Positions 6,493-13,557 of a DNA stretch of 14,957 nt are shown here, in pieces. The notes below the pieces were generated by a model that saw only the letters and a program-made list of their open reading frames with translations, had not been told where the DNA came from and made no database searches. Origin of the DNA: Bacillota bacterium (GTDB lineage Bacteria; Bacillota; Bacilli; Tumebacillales; Effusibacillaceae). How positions within the stretch are numbered: position 1 is the first letter of the stretch; each line of letters starts with the position of its first letter. The position numbers and the translations under genes are program-made. The stretch lies in the NCBI GenBank assembly GCA_020059765.1, contig JAGVBM010000281.1, positions 1 through 14,957 of the forward strand, given 5' to 3'.

Positions 6493-8679
6493 TTACAGCC
6501 CGGATTTTAAATCCATGGTGCCCTTCATCGACAATCCGACCCTTCCTTTGTTCACATCCACCGAAATCACACGTACATCGACAATGTCGCCGACCGCTGT
6601 CACGTCCATCGGATGTTTGACAAACCGGTCCGCCAATTCGGAAATGTGCACCAGTCCGTCGTTTTTCAATCCGATGTCGACAAAGGCGCCAAAGTCTACC
6701 ACGTTCCGGACTGTTCCCTTGAGAATCATGCCGATTTGCAAATCCTCAATCTTTAAGACGTCGGTGCGAAACACCAGCGGCTCCAGCTCTTCCCGCGGAT
6801 CACGGCCCGGCTTCAACAGCGCTTCGATCATGTCCCGCAGTGTCGGCACACCGATGCCCAGCTGCTCCGCCGTTTGTTCCGTTTGAATGTGCTGCAGGGC
6901 CGATTTCAGCTCGTTTCGTTGCTGCGGATCGTTGACCGCGTCCAGGGTAAAGCCCAATTTTCCCAACAGGGATTCGGCCGCCTGATAGGATTCGGGGTGA
7001 ATCGGCGTATTGTCCAGGGGATAGCTTCCATCCGGAATGCGCAGGAATCCGGTCGCTTGCTGGAATGCTTTCGGTCCAAGCTTCGCGACCTTGCTGATAG
7101 CCTTCCGCGTCTCGAACTTGCCGTTTGCTTCCCGGAACGCAACCACATTTTTGGCCACTGTCGCCGACAGTCCGGATACGTAGGAAAGCAGCGAGGCAGA
7201 TGCTGTATTCAGGTCAACGCCAACCGAATTGACCGCCGATTCGACCACGTAGGTCAGTTGTTCTTCCAGCTTTTTCTGCGACACATCATGTTGGTACTGA
7301 CCGACACCGACCGATTTCGGGTCGATCTTGACCAATTCCGCCAAAGGATCTTGCAGCCGTCGGGCAATCGAGATGGCACTGCGCTCCGCCACATCCAGTT
7401 CGGGAAACTCTTCCCCCGCCAGTTTGGATGCCGAATAGACGCTGGCTCCCGCTTCCGATACGATCACATAGACCATGTCTTGCGGCAGTTCTTTGATCAG
7501 TTCGGCGATAAACTGCTCCGTTTCGCGGGACGCTGTCCCGTTGCCGACGGCGACTACTTCCACATGGTGCTTTTGCATCAAGGCGGATGTGATCCGCTTT
7601 GCCTCCGCCACTTTGTTTTGCGGCGGTGTCGGGTATACGACGGCAATATCCAGCAATTTTCCCGTTTCATCGACAATCGCCAATTTGCAACCTGTGCGAT
7701 ACGCCGGATCAACCCCCATCACGACTTTGCCGCGAACGGGGGGCTGCAGCAGCAGTTGCCGCAAATTCCCGGAAAATACGCGGATCGCCTGTTCCTCCGC
7801 TTTGTCCGTCAAGAGGGCACGTACTTCCCGTTCGACCGCCGGGGCAATCAGCCTCTTGTACGCATCTTCCACCGCCCCGAGCAAGTGTGGCGTCGACGCG
7901 CTGCCTGCTTGGGTCAGGAATTTCTTTTGCAAGTAAGTGTACAGAGCATTCACAGGAGCCTTGACGGAGACTTTTAAAAACCCTTCCCTTTCTCCCCGAT
8001 TCATGGCGAGAATTCGGTGCGGCGGCACCTTTTGCAGCGGTTCCTCATACTCGTAATACGCCTCGTACACCGACTCGGCTGACGGGTCGACAGCCTTGCT
8101 GACAATGGAGCCATGCTGCAAGGTCCATTCCCGGATCCATTTGCGAGCCTCCGCATCATCCGCCACTTCCTCCGCAAATATGTCGAGTGCCCCTTGCAGC
8201 GCGTCTTCTGCCGATAGGACTCCTTTTTCTTCCGATATGTAAACATCCGCCTGTTTCAGGACGTTCCCCTGCCCGTTTTGCTTCAACCATTCGGTCAGCG
8301 GCTGCAGCCCTTTTTCCCTTGCGATGGAAGCTCTTGTTTTTCGCTTGGGACGATAAGGACGGTAGATGTCATCCAGTTCGGTCAGGATCTTTGCTTGTTG
8401 AATGGACTGTTCCAATTCGGGCGTTATGTTCCCCTGCTCTTCAATCAGCCGAAACACTTCTTCCCGTCTGGTATGCAAGCCGCGTAAACGTTCCACCCGT
8501 TCCTGAATGAAACGAAGTTGGTTTTCATCCAATTCTCCGGTCATTTCCTTGCGGTAGCGGGCGATAAACGGAATCGTGTTGCCTTCGTCCAACAGCTGAA
8601 TCGTTGTTGCCGCCTGCCCTTTCCGCAAATGCAGTTCTTCACCGATAACTTGTGCATAATCGGGCGCTACAATGGCCAT
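6493..8679 (-). CDS. tex: Tex-family S1 RNA-binding transcription accessory protein (YdcI-like)
   Basis: Tex proteins are nucleic-acid-binding factors linked to transcription; their exact role in Bacillales is not settled. The 728-residue length is typical. The N-terminal Tex helical domain covers about 1-200 (signatures NTIPFIARYRKEMTGELDE with RPYRPKRKTRA). A YqgF/RNase-H-like domain starts near 318 (VMGVDPAYRTGCKLAIVDE). Helix-hairpin-helix motifs follow (VDLNTASASLLSYVSGLS). A C-terminal S1 domain starts near 648 (GMILKGTVRNVVDFGAFVDI, ending in GRVGLSMK). The ATG at 8679 follows AAGGAGGT by 6 bases; 16 upstream residues of the open frame are discarded. It is apparently monocistronic, with its own promoter region at 8711-8739. 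Confidence 0.97.
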   Translation of the reverse strand: MAIVAPDYAQVIGEELHLRKGQAATTIQLLDEGNTIPFIARYRKEMTGELDENQLRFIQERVERLRGLHTRREEVFRLIEEQGNITPELEQSIQQAKILTELDDIYRPYRPKRKTRASIAREKGLQPLTEWLKQNGQGNVLKQADVYISEEKGVLSAEDALQGALDIFAEEVADDAEARKWIREWTLQHGSIVSKAVDPSAESVYEAYYEYEEPLQKVPPHRILAMNRGEREGFLKVSVKAPVNALYTYLQKKFLTQAGSASTPHLLGAVEDAYKRLIAPAVEREVRALLTDKAEEQAIRVFSGNLRQLLLQPPVRGKVVMGVDPAYRTGCKLAIVDETGKLLDIAVVYPTPPQNKVAEAKRITSALMQKHHVEVVAVGNGTASRETEQFIAELIKELPQDMVYVIVSEAGASVYSASKLAGEEFPELDVAERSAISIARRLQDPLAELVKIDPKSVGVGQYQHDVSQKKLEEQLTYVVESAVNSVGVDLNTASASLLSYVSGLSATVAKNVVAFREANGKFETRKAISKVAKLGPKAFQQATGFLRIPDGSYPLDNTPIHPESYQAAESLLGKLGFTLDAVNDPQQRNELKSALQHIQTEQTAEQLGIGVPTLRDMIEALLKPGRDPREELEPLVFRTDVLKIEDLQIGMILKGTVRNVVDFGAFVDIGLKNDGLVHISELADRFVKHPMDVTAVGDIVDVRVISVDVNKGRVGLSMKGTMDLKSGL

Positions 8680-8710
8680 TTGACGACCTCCTTCATTCTT
8701 CGACAATTGT

Positions 8711-8739
8711 ATCATACCGGCAGGCACAGTTTGTGTGCC
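8711..8739 (-). promoter_or_regulatory. Candidate tex promoter -10 with adjoining operator-like inverted repeat
   Basis: On the minus strand TATGAT (8716-8711) is a good -10 box about 32 bases before the tex ATG. Where the -35 would fall there is a perfect inverted repeat, GGCACA-N5-TGTGCC (8723-8739), and no good TTGACA match. A repressor or activator site overlapping the promoter is one reading. The regulator is unknown. Confidence 0.4.
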
Positions 8740-8814
8740 GCTGCTGACGGACAGTCCAATTTTTCTCAGAATGGACCTTAATTCGTTTAAAAATTCAGTC
8801 TAATTACTCAAAAT

Positions 8815-8849
8815 TTAACATGGACTAAAAAAATATTTATCCATGTAAA
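8815..8849. repeat. Imperfect inverted repeat in the tex-DUF3055 intergenic region
   Basis: TTAACATGGA (8815-8824) faces TCCATGTAAA (8840-8849), 9 of 10 positions complementary, across a 15-base AT-rich spacer. It lies about 100 bases upstream of the DUF3055 promoter. No T-run follows on either strand, so it is not a terminator. The rest of 8740-8951 is AT-rich and I see no gene in it. Confidence 0.5.
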
Positions 8850-8951
8850 CGACCCATTGTTCTCACTCCCAAACCACAACCGTAAAAAAATATTGAAATA
8901 ATCAATTGGAATCGGCATCTTTCGGAATATATTTTCTGCCTATTTTCAAAA

Positions 8952-8980
8952 TTGGCTCTTCCTTTTTTGAACCATATAAG
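8952..8980 (+). promoter_or_regulatory. Sigma-A promoter of the DUF3055 gene
   Basis: -35 TTGGCT (8952-8957), a 17-base spacer and -10 TATAAG (8975-8980). The predicted start is near 8987, giving a leader of about 65 bases before the ATG. Confidence 0.55.
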
Positions 8981-9051
8981 TTATGATTAGAGCAAGTAAT
9001 GACATCCCCTTGGATGGCATAAATACGATTCCAAAAGGGAGGTTGCAGCGA

Positions 9052-9339
9052 ATGGACCAAATTTTGTTTGATGAAGTTGAATCGACTCGCACGCGTCATG
9101 TCGGTTTTATCACCGAAGGAAAACGTTTTGACTTCACATTGACGTATTCCGATCTTTTCTACGGAAAGACGATCGTCACTTGTCTCCAATCGAACAACAG
9201 CGCGTTGTTGGATGGTCATGATGTGGAAAACCTGGACTATCTCGGCAAAATGTTCAACCTTTCGAAGGAAGACGCCCGCCACCTGTCGAACTTCCTGCAA
9301 GTGCCGCTCGGCGATCCGGTCCGGAATGAACAATACTGA
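9052..9339 (+). CDS. DUF3055 (SAV0927-like) family protein
   Basis: A 95-residue cytoplasmic protein of unknown function. It starts MDQILFDEVESTRTRHVGFI, contains RFDFTLTYSDLFYGKTIVTC and ends with an acidic helical segment, LSKEDARHLSNFLQVPLG. Size and the pattern of an early hydrophobic strand, the conserved FYGKT and a late helical SxEDAxxLxxFL match DUF3055, a small family of Bacillales, as I recall it. The ATG is preceded by GGGAGGT at about 8 bases. The open frame could extend upstream to 8983, but that part has no ribosome binding site. It is monocistronic: own promoter upstream and two terminators downstream. Confidence 0.8.
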   Translation: MDQILFDEVESTRTRHVGFITEGKRFDFTLTYSDLFYGKTIVTCLQSNNSALLDGHDVENLDYLGKMFNLSKEDARHLSNFLQVPLGDPVRNEQY

Positions 9340-9346
9340 AATTGAT

Positions 9347-9370
9347 AAGGCCCCAACAGGGGCTTTTTTT
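9347..9370 (+). terminator. First terminator after the DUF3055 gene
   Basis: GCCCC-AACA-GGGGC, extended by A-T and G-T pairs, is followed by seven T residues. It begins 8 bases after the stop codon. Confidence 0.92.
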
Positions 9371-9380
9371 GTGTCTGCGT

Positions 9381-9400
9381 ACGGCTTGGGCCGTTTTTTT
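9381..9400 (+). terminator. Second, tandem terminator
   Basis: ACGGC-TTGG-GCCGT with a run of seven T residues, only 10 bases after the end of the first terminator. Both act on the plus strand and would insulate the dedA operon from the upstream gene. Confidence 0.85.
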
Positions 9401-9439
9401 ATGATCATCGGACAAATTTGCTGCCATGACGAATGAATG

Positions 9440-9469
9440 CCGACAGAATGAAATAAATTCAAATAGAAT
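9440..9469 (+). promoter_or_regulatory. Candidate sigma-A promoter of the dedA operon
   Basis: CCGACA (9440-9445), an 18-base spacer and TAGAAT (9464-9469) give a plausible promoter with a leader of about 50 bases. A TACAAT with extended TG at 9499-9507 was preferred less, because its start point would fall inside the ribosome binding site. Confidence 0.4.
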
Positions 9470-9524
9470 CAGGTCGTCCAATCGTTCGCACCGATTTGTG
9501 TTACAATCGGAAGGAGGAATTCGC

Positions 9525-10121
9525 ATGCTTTCCTTGTGGCGTTCGCTCCTGGCTTGGGTGCATGACGCCGGTTATGCCGGAATGGCGATTGCAATGGTCC
9601 TGGAAGGATTGGGCGTGCCCTTTCCCGGCGATGCTGTGCTGGCATTTTACGGCTATATGATCGCATTGAACCATTTTTCCTATTGGCAAGTCTTATTCTG
9701 GTCCGCCGTCGGCAGTTGGCTCGGTTCTCTTGTTGCCTTTGCCGTGGGCCGTGCCTACGGGATCGAATTTTTGCACCGCTTCGGACGCCTGCTGCTCCTG
9801 CAGCCGAAACATATCCGCATGACCGAACAACTGTCCGACCGATTCGGTATGTGGGTCGTGCTGGTTGGCCGATTTCTCCCCGGTGTTCGCACATTGTCCA
9901 GTTATTTTGCGGGAATTGGCGGCATGACCTGGCCCACCTTCCTCGTCACATCCTTGCTTGGCTTCGCTTTGTGGTGTGCCGCCTGGCTTGGCATCGGCTG
10001 CTGGTTTGGCGCCAACGCCGCGTGGATTTTATCCGTGATCAACCGATGGTTGGCGGCCTTTCTGTTGATGCTGGGGATTGGCTTAGGAGTCTGGGCATGG
10101 CGGCGCAGAACCATTTCCTGA
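9525..10121 (+). CDS. DedA-family membrane protein
   Basis: A 198-residue polytopic membrane protein of the DedA/SNARE-associated (VTT) family. Family members include undecaprenyl-phosphate flippases (UptA) and PE transporters. Signatures seen are the acidic LEGLGVPFPGDAVL near residues 26-39 (the conserved E...P.PG[DE]), a re-entrant glycine-rich segment with GSWLGSLVAFAVGRAYG, and VVLVGRFLPGVRTLSSYFAG, where the essential Arg-Phe-x-Pro-Gly-x-Arg sits. The last hydrophobic stretch ends in RRRTIS, placing the C-terminus in the cytoplasm. The ATG at 9525 follows AAGGAGG at 7 bases. Translation from upstream ATGs in the same frame has no support. It is the first gene of a probable two-gene unit. 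The transported lipid cannot be told from sequence. Confidence 0.93.
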   Translation: MLSLWRSLLAWVHDAGYAGMAIAMVLEGLGVPFPGDAVLAFYGYMIALNHFSYWQVLFWSAVGSWLGSLVAFAVGRAYGIEFLHRFGRLLLLQPKHIRMTEQLSDRFGMWVVLVGRFLPGVRTLSSYFAGIGGMTWPTFLVTSLLGFALWCAAWLGIGCWFGANAAWILSVINRWLAAFLLMLGIGLGVWAWRRRTIS

Positions 10122-10161
10122 ACATGCGGATAGAAGCTATTGAAACTCTGGAGGTACGATT

Positions 10162-10401
10162 GTGTCCGTCAAAAAACTGGAATACTGTCTCGGCAACCTG
10201 GACAACGGCTCAAAGCTTGTGTTTGAGACCGTCCGCCGCGATTTCCCCGAGATTCAGCAGCAGCGCTGGGGATGTCTTGGCAATTGCGCCGAATGTTTCA
10301 AAAAACCATTTGTGCTGATCGATGACCGGCAAATTCTGACGGGTGAAAACCCGAACGATTTGCTGCAAAAAGTTCGCGATTTGCTCAACAACCCCGCCTA
10401 A
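10162..10401 (+). CDS. DUF1450 (YuzB-like) small cysteine protein
   Basis: A 79-residue soluble protein with a GTG start at 10162, preceded by GGAGG at 7 bases. The pattern YCLGNLDNGS (Cys9) and WGCLGNCAECFKKPFVLIDD (Cys38, Cys42, Cys45), then a GEN-P-DLLQKVRDLL helix, is that of the DUF1450 family. B. subtilis YuzB is a member. The C-x3-C-x2-C cluster plus the early Cys recalls small thioredoxin-fold iron-sulfur or redox proteins, but no function is established. It begins 40 bases after dedA and has no promoter of its own that I can see, so it is probably cotranscribed with it. Confidence 0.85.
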   Translation: MSVKKLEYCLGNLDNGSKLVFETVRRDFPEIQQQRWGCLGNCAECFKKPFVLIDDRQILTGENPNDLLQKVRDLLNNPA

Positions 10402-10432
10402 GCGAGCCGGCAACCGGTAGTTGTCAGCACCC

Positions 10433-10453
10433 TTACGCGGCGTTGTTGCGTAA
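10433..10453. terminator. Possible terminator stem between convergent genes
   Basis: TTACGC (10433-10438) and GCGTAA (10448-10453) form a perfect 6-bp inverted repeat with a 9-base loop. It sits between the convergent DUF1450 and amj genes. Only weak T-rich sequence follows on the plus strand (TCTTGGCTTT), so termination is uncertain. A smaller CCGG-CAA-CCGG hairpin lies just upstream, near 10407-10417. Confidence 0.35.
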
Positions 10454-10479
10454 TCTTGGCTTTATCAGGCTTGTCCAAG

Positions 10480-11328
10480 TTAGCTCATAAATTTATAGAA
10501 AAACTGGGCCAAGAAGGCGACCGCTTTCGCAGCCGGATACAGGACCAGAATCGACAACGCTGTGCCGACCAACCGGCTGAGGGCCAGGTAGACCATCGAC
10601 GATTTGACCACTTCCATCGACACTTTGCGATGAATCCCCTGATCCATGATGATCGCACCGCGCGGGTCCACCAAAAACAACAGCAAAAACGCGGCAATCG
10701 CATTGATGGCGGGCGACAAACTGCTCGCCGTCAGCCGATAGTCGGGGGCCAGGGACCCGGCGTACAACGCGGCAATCGAACCGACCGTAAAGAAGGAATA
10801 GAGAACCGCGTTCATGATGACCATGTCCTTCGGCACTCCTTGCAGGCTGATCCCTTTCCACATGCTCCACTTCGGCTTGATCCAGCAACGGCGCAAGTCC
10901 CGCAATCCGTCTTTTGTCAGGAACAGGGATTTGAACACCCGCATGGTCGTCCCTTCCCGCTCCATCCGCTCAATGCCCAATTCATAAAATCTCACCGTCG
11001 GCGGCAGCAGCACCACCCCCAATCCGGTTCCCACCGTCGCGCCCAGGAGCACGAACTGCAGCGCAAACAGCGGATCGAATCCTTTGTTGATCGCCTGATC
11101 GGCCAATGTCCCAATCGGCGTCAAATACAAAAAGGTGGTCATCCGCGAACCGAACGTCAGCATTGCAAACAGGGAATTGGAAATCGCCAACTGCTTGCTC
11201 CGCACTCCCGCAATCCTGGCGGCATACGACGTAGTATCAAAAAAATTGGTCAACGCGATCATAACAAAAATAAAGGACAGCTTGCCGAGTCCAATATAGC
11301 CTCCGGTAATGCCTTCCACCCAATCCAA
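10480..11328 (-). CDS. amj: Lipid II flippase Amj-family membrane protein (DUF2837, YdaH-like)
   Basis: A polytopic membrane protein of about 280 residues. The first membrane segment reads KLSFIFVMIALTNFFDTTSY and is followed by AARIAGVRSKQLAISNSLFA. This is the signature of the Amj/YdaH family, the alternative lipid II flippase to MurJ in B. subtilis. Further hydrophobic segments lie in the middle (FALQFVLLGATVGTGLGVVL), before and after VDPRGA, and at the C-terminus. Start choice is difficult: there is no ATG before the first membrane helix. I use the TTG at 11328-11326, with GGAG 10 bases upstream. GTG at 11337 or 11319 is possible. The open frame back to 11454 lies inside the preceding gene. 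The start is about 40 bases after the stop of the upstream hydrolase, suggesting one transcript. Confidence 0.88.
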   Translation of the reverse strand: MDWVEGITGGYIGLGKLSFIFVMIALTNFFDTTSYAARIAGVRSKQLAISNSLFAMLTFGSRMTTFLYLTPIGTLADQAINKGFDPLFALQFVLLGATVGTGLGVVLLPPTVRFYELGIERMEREGTTMRVFKSLFLTKDGLRDLRRCWIKPKWSMWKGISLQGVPKDMVIMNAVLYSFFTVGSIAALYAGSLAPDYRLTASSLSPAINAIAAFLLLFLVDPRGAIIMDQGIHRKVSMEVVKSSMVYLALSRLVGTALSILVLYPAAKAVAFLAQFFYKFMS

Positions 11329-11369
11329 CCGCTTCACGCTCCAACATCGCCGACTGTTTGTCCATGATT

Positions 11370-12086
11370 CTACTTTCCGCCGCAATTGTCCACAAAAGTC
11401 TGAAACAAGTTGTGAACAATCGGCTGGTGCCGCCACATGTTTTCCGGATGCCATTGCACGCCGACCACATAATGATGACGAACGCTTTCCACCGCTTCAA
11501 TCACGCCGTCCTGGGCTACGGCAGTGACAAGAAACCCGGGCGCCGCTTCACGGATCGCCTGGTGGTGGAAACTGTTGACACGAATTCGTTCCGTTCCGAA
11601 AATCGCTGCCAGTTTGCTGCCGGCGGCCAGCGCCACCTCATGTGACGCATGCCAGCGGGGCGCCCGTTGCGTATGCTGCAAAACACCCCGTTTCTGCGTG
11701 TGCAAATCCTGATACAATGTACCGCCGGCCACCGCATTGACGACCTGTATCCCGCGACAAATGGCAAAAATCGGTTTGTCCCGCGCAAGAAACGCTTCCG
11801 TTAATTGCCATTCCATCTCGTCGCGAGCCGGAGACACCTCACCCAACTGTGGGATCGGTTCCTCGCCAAAATACGCAGGATCCAGATCGACACCACCCGT
11901 CAGCAGCAATCCGTCCAATTGATCGGCCAAGGATTCGACCGCTTCGTCCTGCAGCCCGATGGGCAAAACCATCGGCAGCGCTCCCGCTTCCACGATGGCC
12001 GCCGTATAATCGTCGCCTGCAAAAATCCCTTCCACGCCGGAACGACTCGAGTAGAGCGAACCGGTGACTCCAATCAGCTTTCGCAT
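11370..12086 (-). CDS. Gamma-glutamyl-gamma-aminobutyrate hydrolase-like class I glutamine amidotransferase (peptidase C26)
   Basis: A cytosolic Cys-His hydrolase of 238 residues. Family members (PuuD-like) cleave gamma-glutamyl amides. The nucleophile elbow is FAICRGIQVVNAVAGG, with Cys at about 111. The catalytic His-Glu is in GVQWHPENMW. The family motif LLTGGVDLDPAYFGEEP is present, and RDEMEWQL matches the helix region before the elbow. The ATG at 12086 is used, with GGGGTG 9 bases upstream; GTG four codons earlier is an alternative. It lies 68 bases after ahcY with no clear terminator between, and about 40 bases before amj. The true substrate is unknown. No putrescine or GABA genes lie nearby, so a polyamine role is not supported by context. 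Confidence 0.9.
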   Translation of the reverse strand: MRKLIGVTGSLYSSRSGVEGIFAGDDYTAAIVEAGALPMVLPIGLQDEAVESLADQLDGLLLTGGVDLDPAYFGEEPIPQLGEVSPARDEMEWQLTEAFLARDKPIFAICRGIQVVNAVAGGTLYQDLHTQKRGVLQHTQRAPRWHASHEVALAAGSKLAAIFGTERIRVNSFHHQAIREAAPGFLVTAVAQDGVIEAVESVRHHYVVGVQWHPENMWRHQPIVHNLFQTFVDNCGGK

Positions 12087-12154
12087 CGATCTCAACACCC
12101 CATCGTTGTGGTCATGTTGCTATCCTATGCGAAAGAACTTTGTCCCTTGAACTT

Positions 12155-13417
12155 TCAGTCCGCCCAACTGTCCAAATACTTGTGCTGTTCGTCCGACAAT
12201 TCGTCAATCCCGATGCCCCATGTTTTCAGACGCAGGCCGGCCACATAGCGGTCCAGATGATCGGGAACCGGGTAGACTTTCGCTTCCAACGCGGCACGAT
12301 TGTCAATAACATGCCGCAGGGACAGGGCTTGCAGAGCAAAGGTCATATCCATCACTTCCGCCGGGTGTCCGTCGCCCGCCGCCAGATTGACCAGTCGTCC
12401 TTCAGCCAGCAAATAAACTTTGCGTCCGTCGGCAAAAGTGAATTCTTCAATATTGTTGCGCACTTTGCGAACCGACTTGCTCATCGTGTGCAAATCCGGT
12501 TTGCTGATCTCCACGTCAAAATGGCCTGCGTTGGCGAGGATCGCACCGTCCTTCATGACGTAGAAATGCTCGGCGGTGATGACATCCTTATTGCCGGTCA
12601 ATGTGACGAAATAATCCCCCACTCGCGCCGCGTCAATCATCGGCAGCACCGCGAAACCGTCCATGACCGCCTCCACTGCTTTGATCGGATCGATTTCCGT
12701 CACCACCACATTGGCGCCCAGACCTTTCGCCCGCATCGCCACCCCTTTGCCGCACCAGCCGTAGCCGGCAACGACGACCGTTTTGCCCGCCACCACCAAG
12801 TTGGTGGTGCGCATGATGCCGTCCCATACCGATTGACCGGTTCCGTACCGGTTATCGAACAAATATTTGGAGTAAGCGTCGTTGACTGCCATCATCGGAA
12901 ACTTCAGACGTCCCTCTTTCTCCATCGACCGCAGGCGCAGGATCCCGGTAGTTGTTTCTTCACAACCGCCGATGATCTGTTCCGCCTGCTCCGGGCGTTC
13001 TCCGTGCAGGGTCGACACCAGATCGCCCCCGTCGTCAATCAATGCATCCGGGCCGAAATCAAGCGCCAGATCAATGTGCCGCTTGTAATCTTCATCCGTA
13101 GCCCCGTACCAAGCGTAAGCATGGATTCCACCGTCGACCAGCGCGGCGACAACGTCATCCTGGGTGGACAACGGATTGGATGCCACAACGGCCACTTCGG
13201 CGCCGCCCGCTTGCACAACTTTCGCCAAATAGGCGGTTTTCGCCTCCAGATGCAAACAGATCGTGATCTTCTTCCCGGCAAAGGGTTTGTCTTTTTCGAA
13301 CTGGTCCTTGACACTGTTCAGGAGGGGCATGTGCGCCGCCACCCAATCGATTTTCAACTTTCCTTGCGGTGCCAAGCTGATATCGCGGATTTGCGAATTG
13401 CTTACTGCATTAGCCAT
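12155..13417 (-). CDS. ahcY: S-adenosylhomocysteinase AhcY
   Basis: AhcY reversibly hydrolyses S-adenosylhomocysteine to adenosine and homocysteine with bound NAD, removing the inhibitory product of methyl transfer. The 420-residue protein has CLHLEAKTA (His56), LIDDGGDL (127-133), GGCEETTTG (Glu153), NDAYSKYLFDNRYG (Lys184, Asp188), the Rossmann GYGWCGKG (218-225) and NAGHFDVE (297-304). It ends at DSWAD and lacks the C-terminal KPDHYRY tail that crosses over to bind NAD in the longer eukaryotic and many bacterial enzymes. This resembles the short archaeal/Thermotoga type. The ATG follows GTGGGG at 7 bases. It lies 140 bases after the codY stop. A TATAAA about 60 bases upstream may be its -10, with a poor -35. 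It probably leads ahcY-hydrolase-amj. Confidence 0.97.
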   Translation of the reverse strand: MANAVSNSQIRDISLAPQGKLKIDWVAAHMPLLNSVKDQFEKDKPFAGKKITICLHLEAKTAYLAKVVQAGGAEVAVVASNPLSTQDDVVAALVDGGIHAYAWYGATDEDYKRHIDLALDFGPDALIDDGGDLVSTLHGERPEQAEQIIGGCEETTTGILRLRSMEKEGRLKFPMMAVNDAYSKYLFDNRYGTGQSVWDGIMRTTNLVVAGKTVVVAGYGWCGKGVAMRAKGLGANVVVTEIDPIKAVEAVMDGFAVLPMIDAARVGDYFVTLTGNKDVITAEHFYVMKDGAILANAGHFDVEISKPDLHTMSKSVRKVRNNIEEFTFADGRKVYLLAEGRLVNLAAGDGHPAEVMDMTFALQALSLRHVIDNRAALEAKVYPVPDHLDRYVAGLRLKTWGIGIDELSDEQHKYLDSWAD

Positions 13418-13496
13418 ATGTATTCCCCACTTTCAAGGTTTTGTCCCCTAAGGAGGCCTCTCTTCCCATTTCCTTTATAGTACCATAAAAACGGAC

Positions 13497-13541
13497 CAAA
13501 ATAAGCCGCTCACAGGCCTAAATTCAGGCCCGATGAGCGGC
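13497..13541 (-). terminator. Terminator of codY
   Basis: On the minus strand the arms GCCGCTCA and TGAGCGGC (8 bp) enclose an inner GGCCT/AGGCC stem with a small internal loop, followed by TTATTTTGG. It begins 16 bases after the codY stop codon. The T-run is imperfect, so some read-through to ahcY is possible. Confidence 0.82.
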
Positions 13542-13557
13542 AGCGCGTCTGTGGCGA

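Noticed and set aside
9499..9507. Extended -10 promoter (TG-T-TACAAT) for dedA
   Set aside because: The transcript would start inside the AAGGAGG ribosome binding site, and no -35 is visible. The 9440-9469 promoter fits better.
11237..11500. Frameshifted amj fragment or separate small gene
   Set aside because: The amj frame is intact through all membrane segments and the alternative frame has no hydrophobic or family pattern. It is kept only as a possible leader in the findings.
12140..13480. 446-codon plus-strand open frame
   Set aside because: It is antisense to the whole of ahcY, is His/Arg-rich and unlike any family I know. It is a codon-bias shadow. The same holds for the long frames antisense to tsaD (2633-3715) and tex (6874-7977).
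13418..13557. SAM/SAH-type riboswitch before ahcY
   Set aside because: Only about 55 bases lie between the possible -10 and the ATG, and most of the rest is the codY terminator. No riboswitch-like conserved core is seen.
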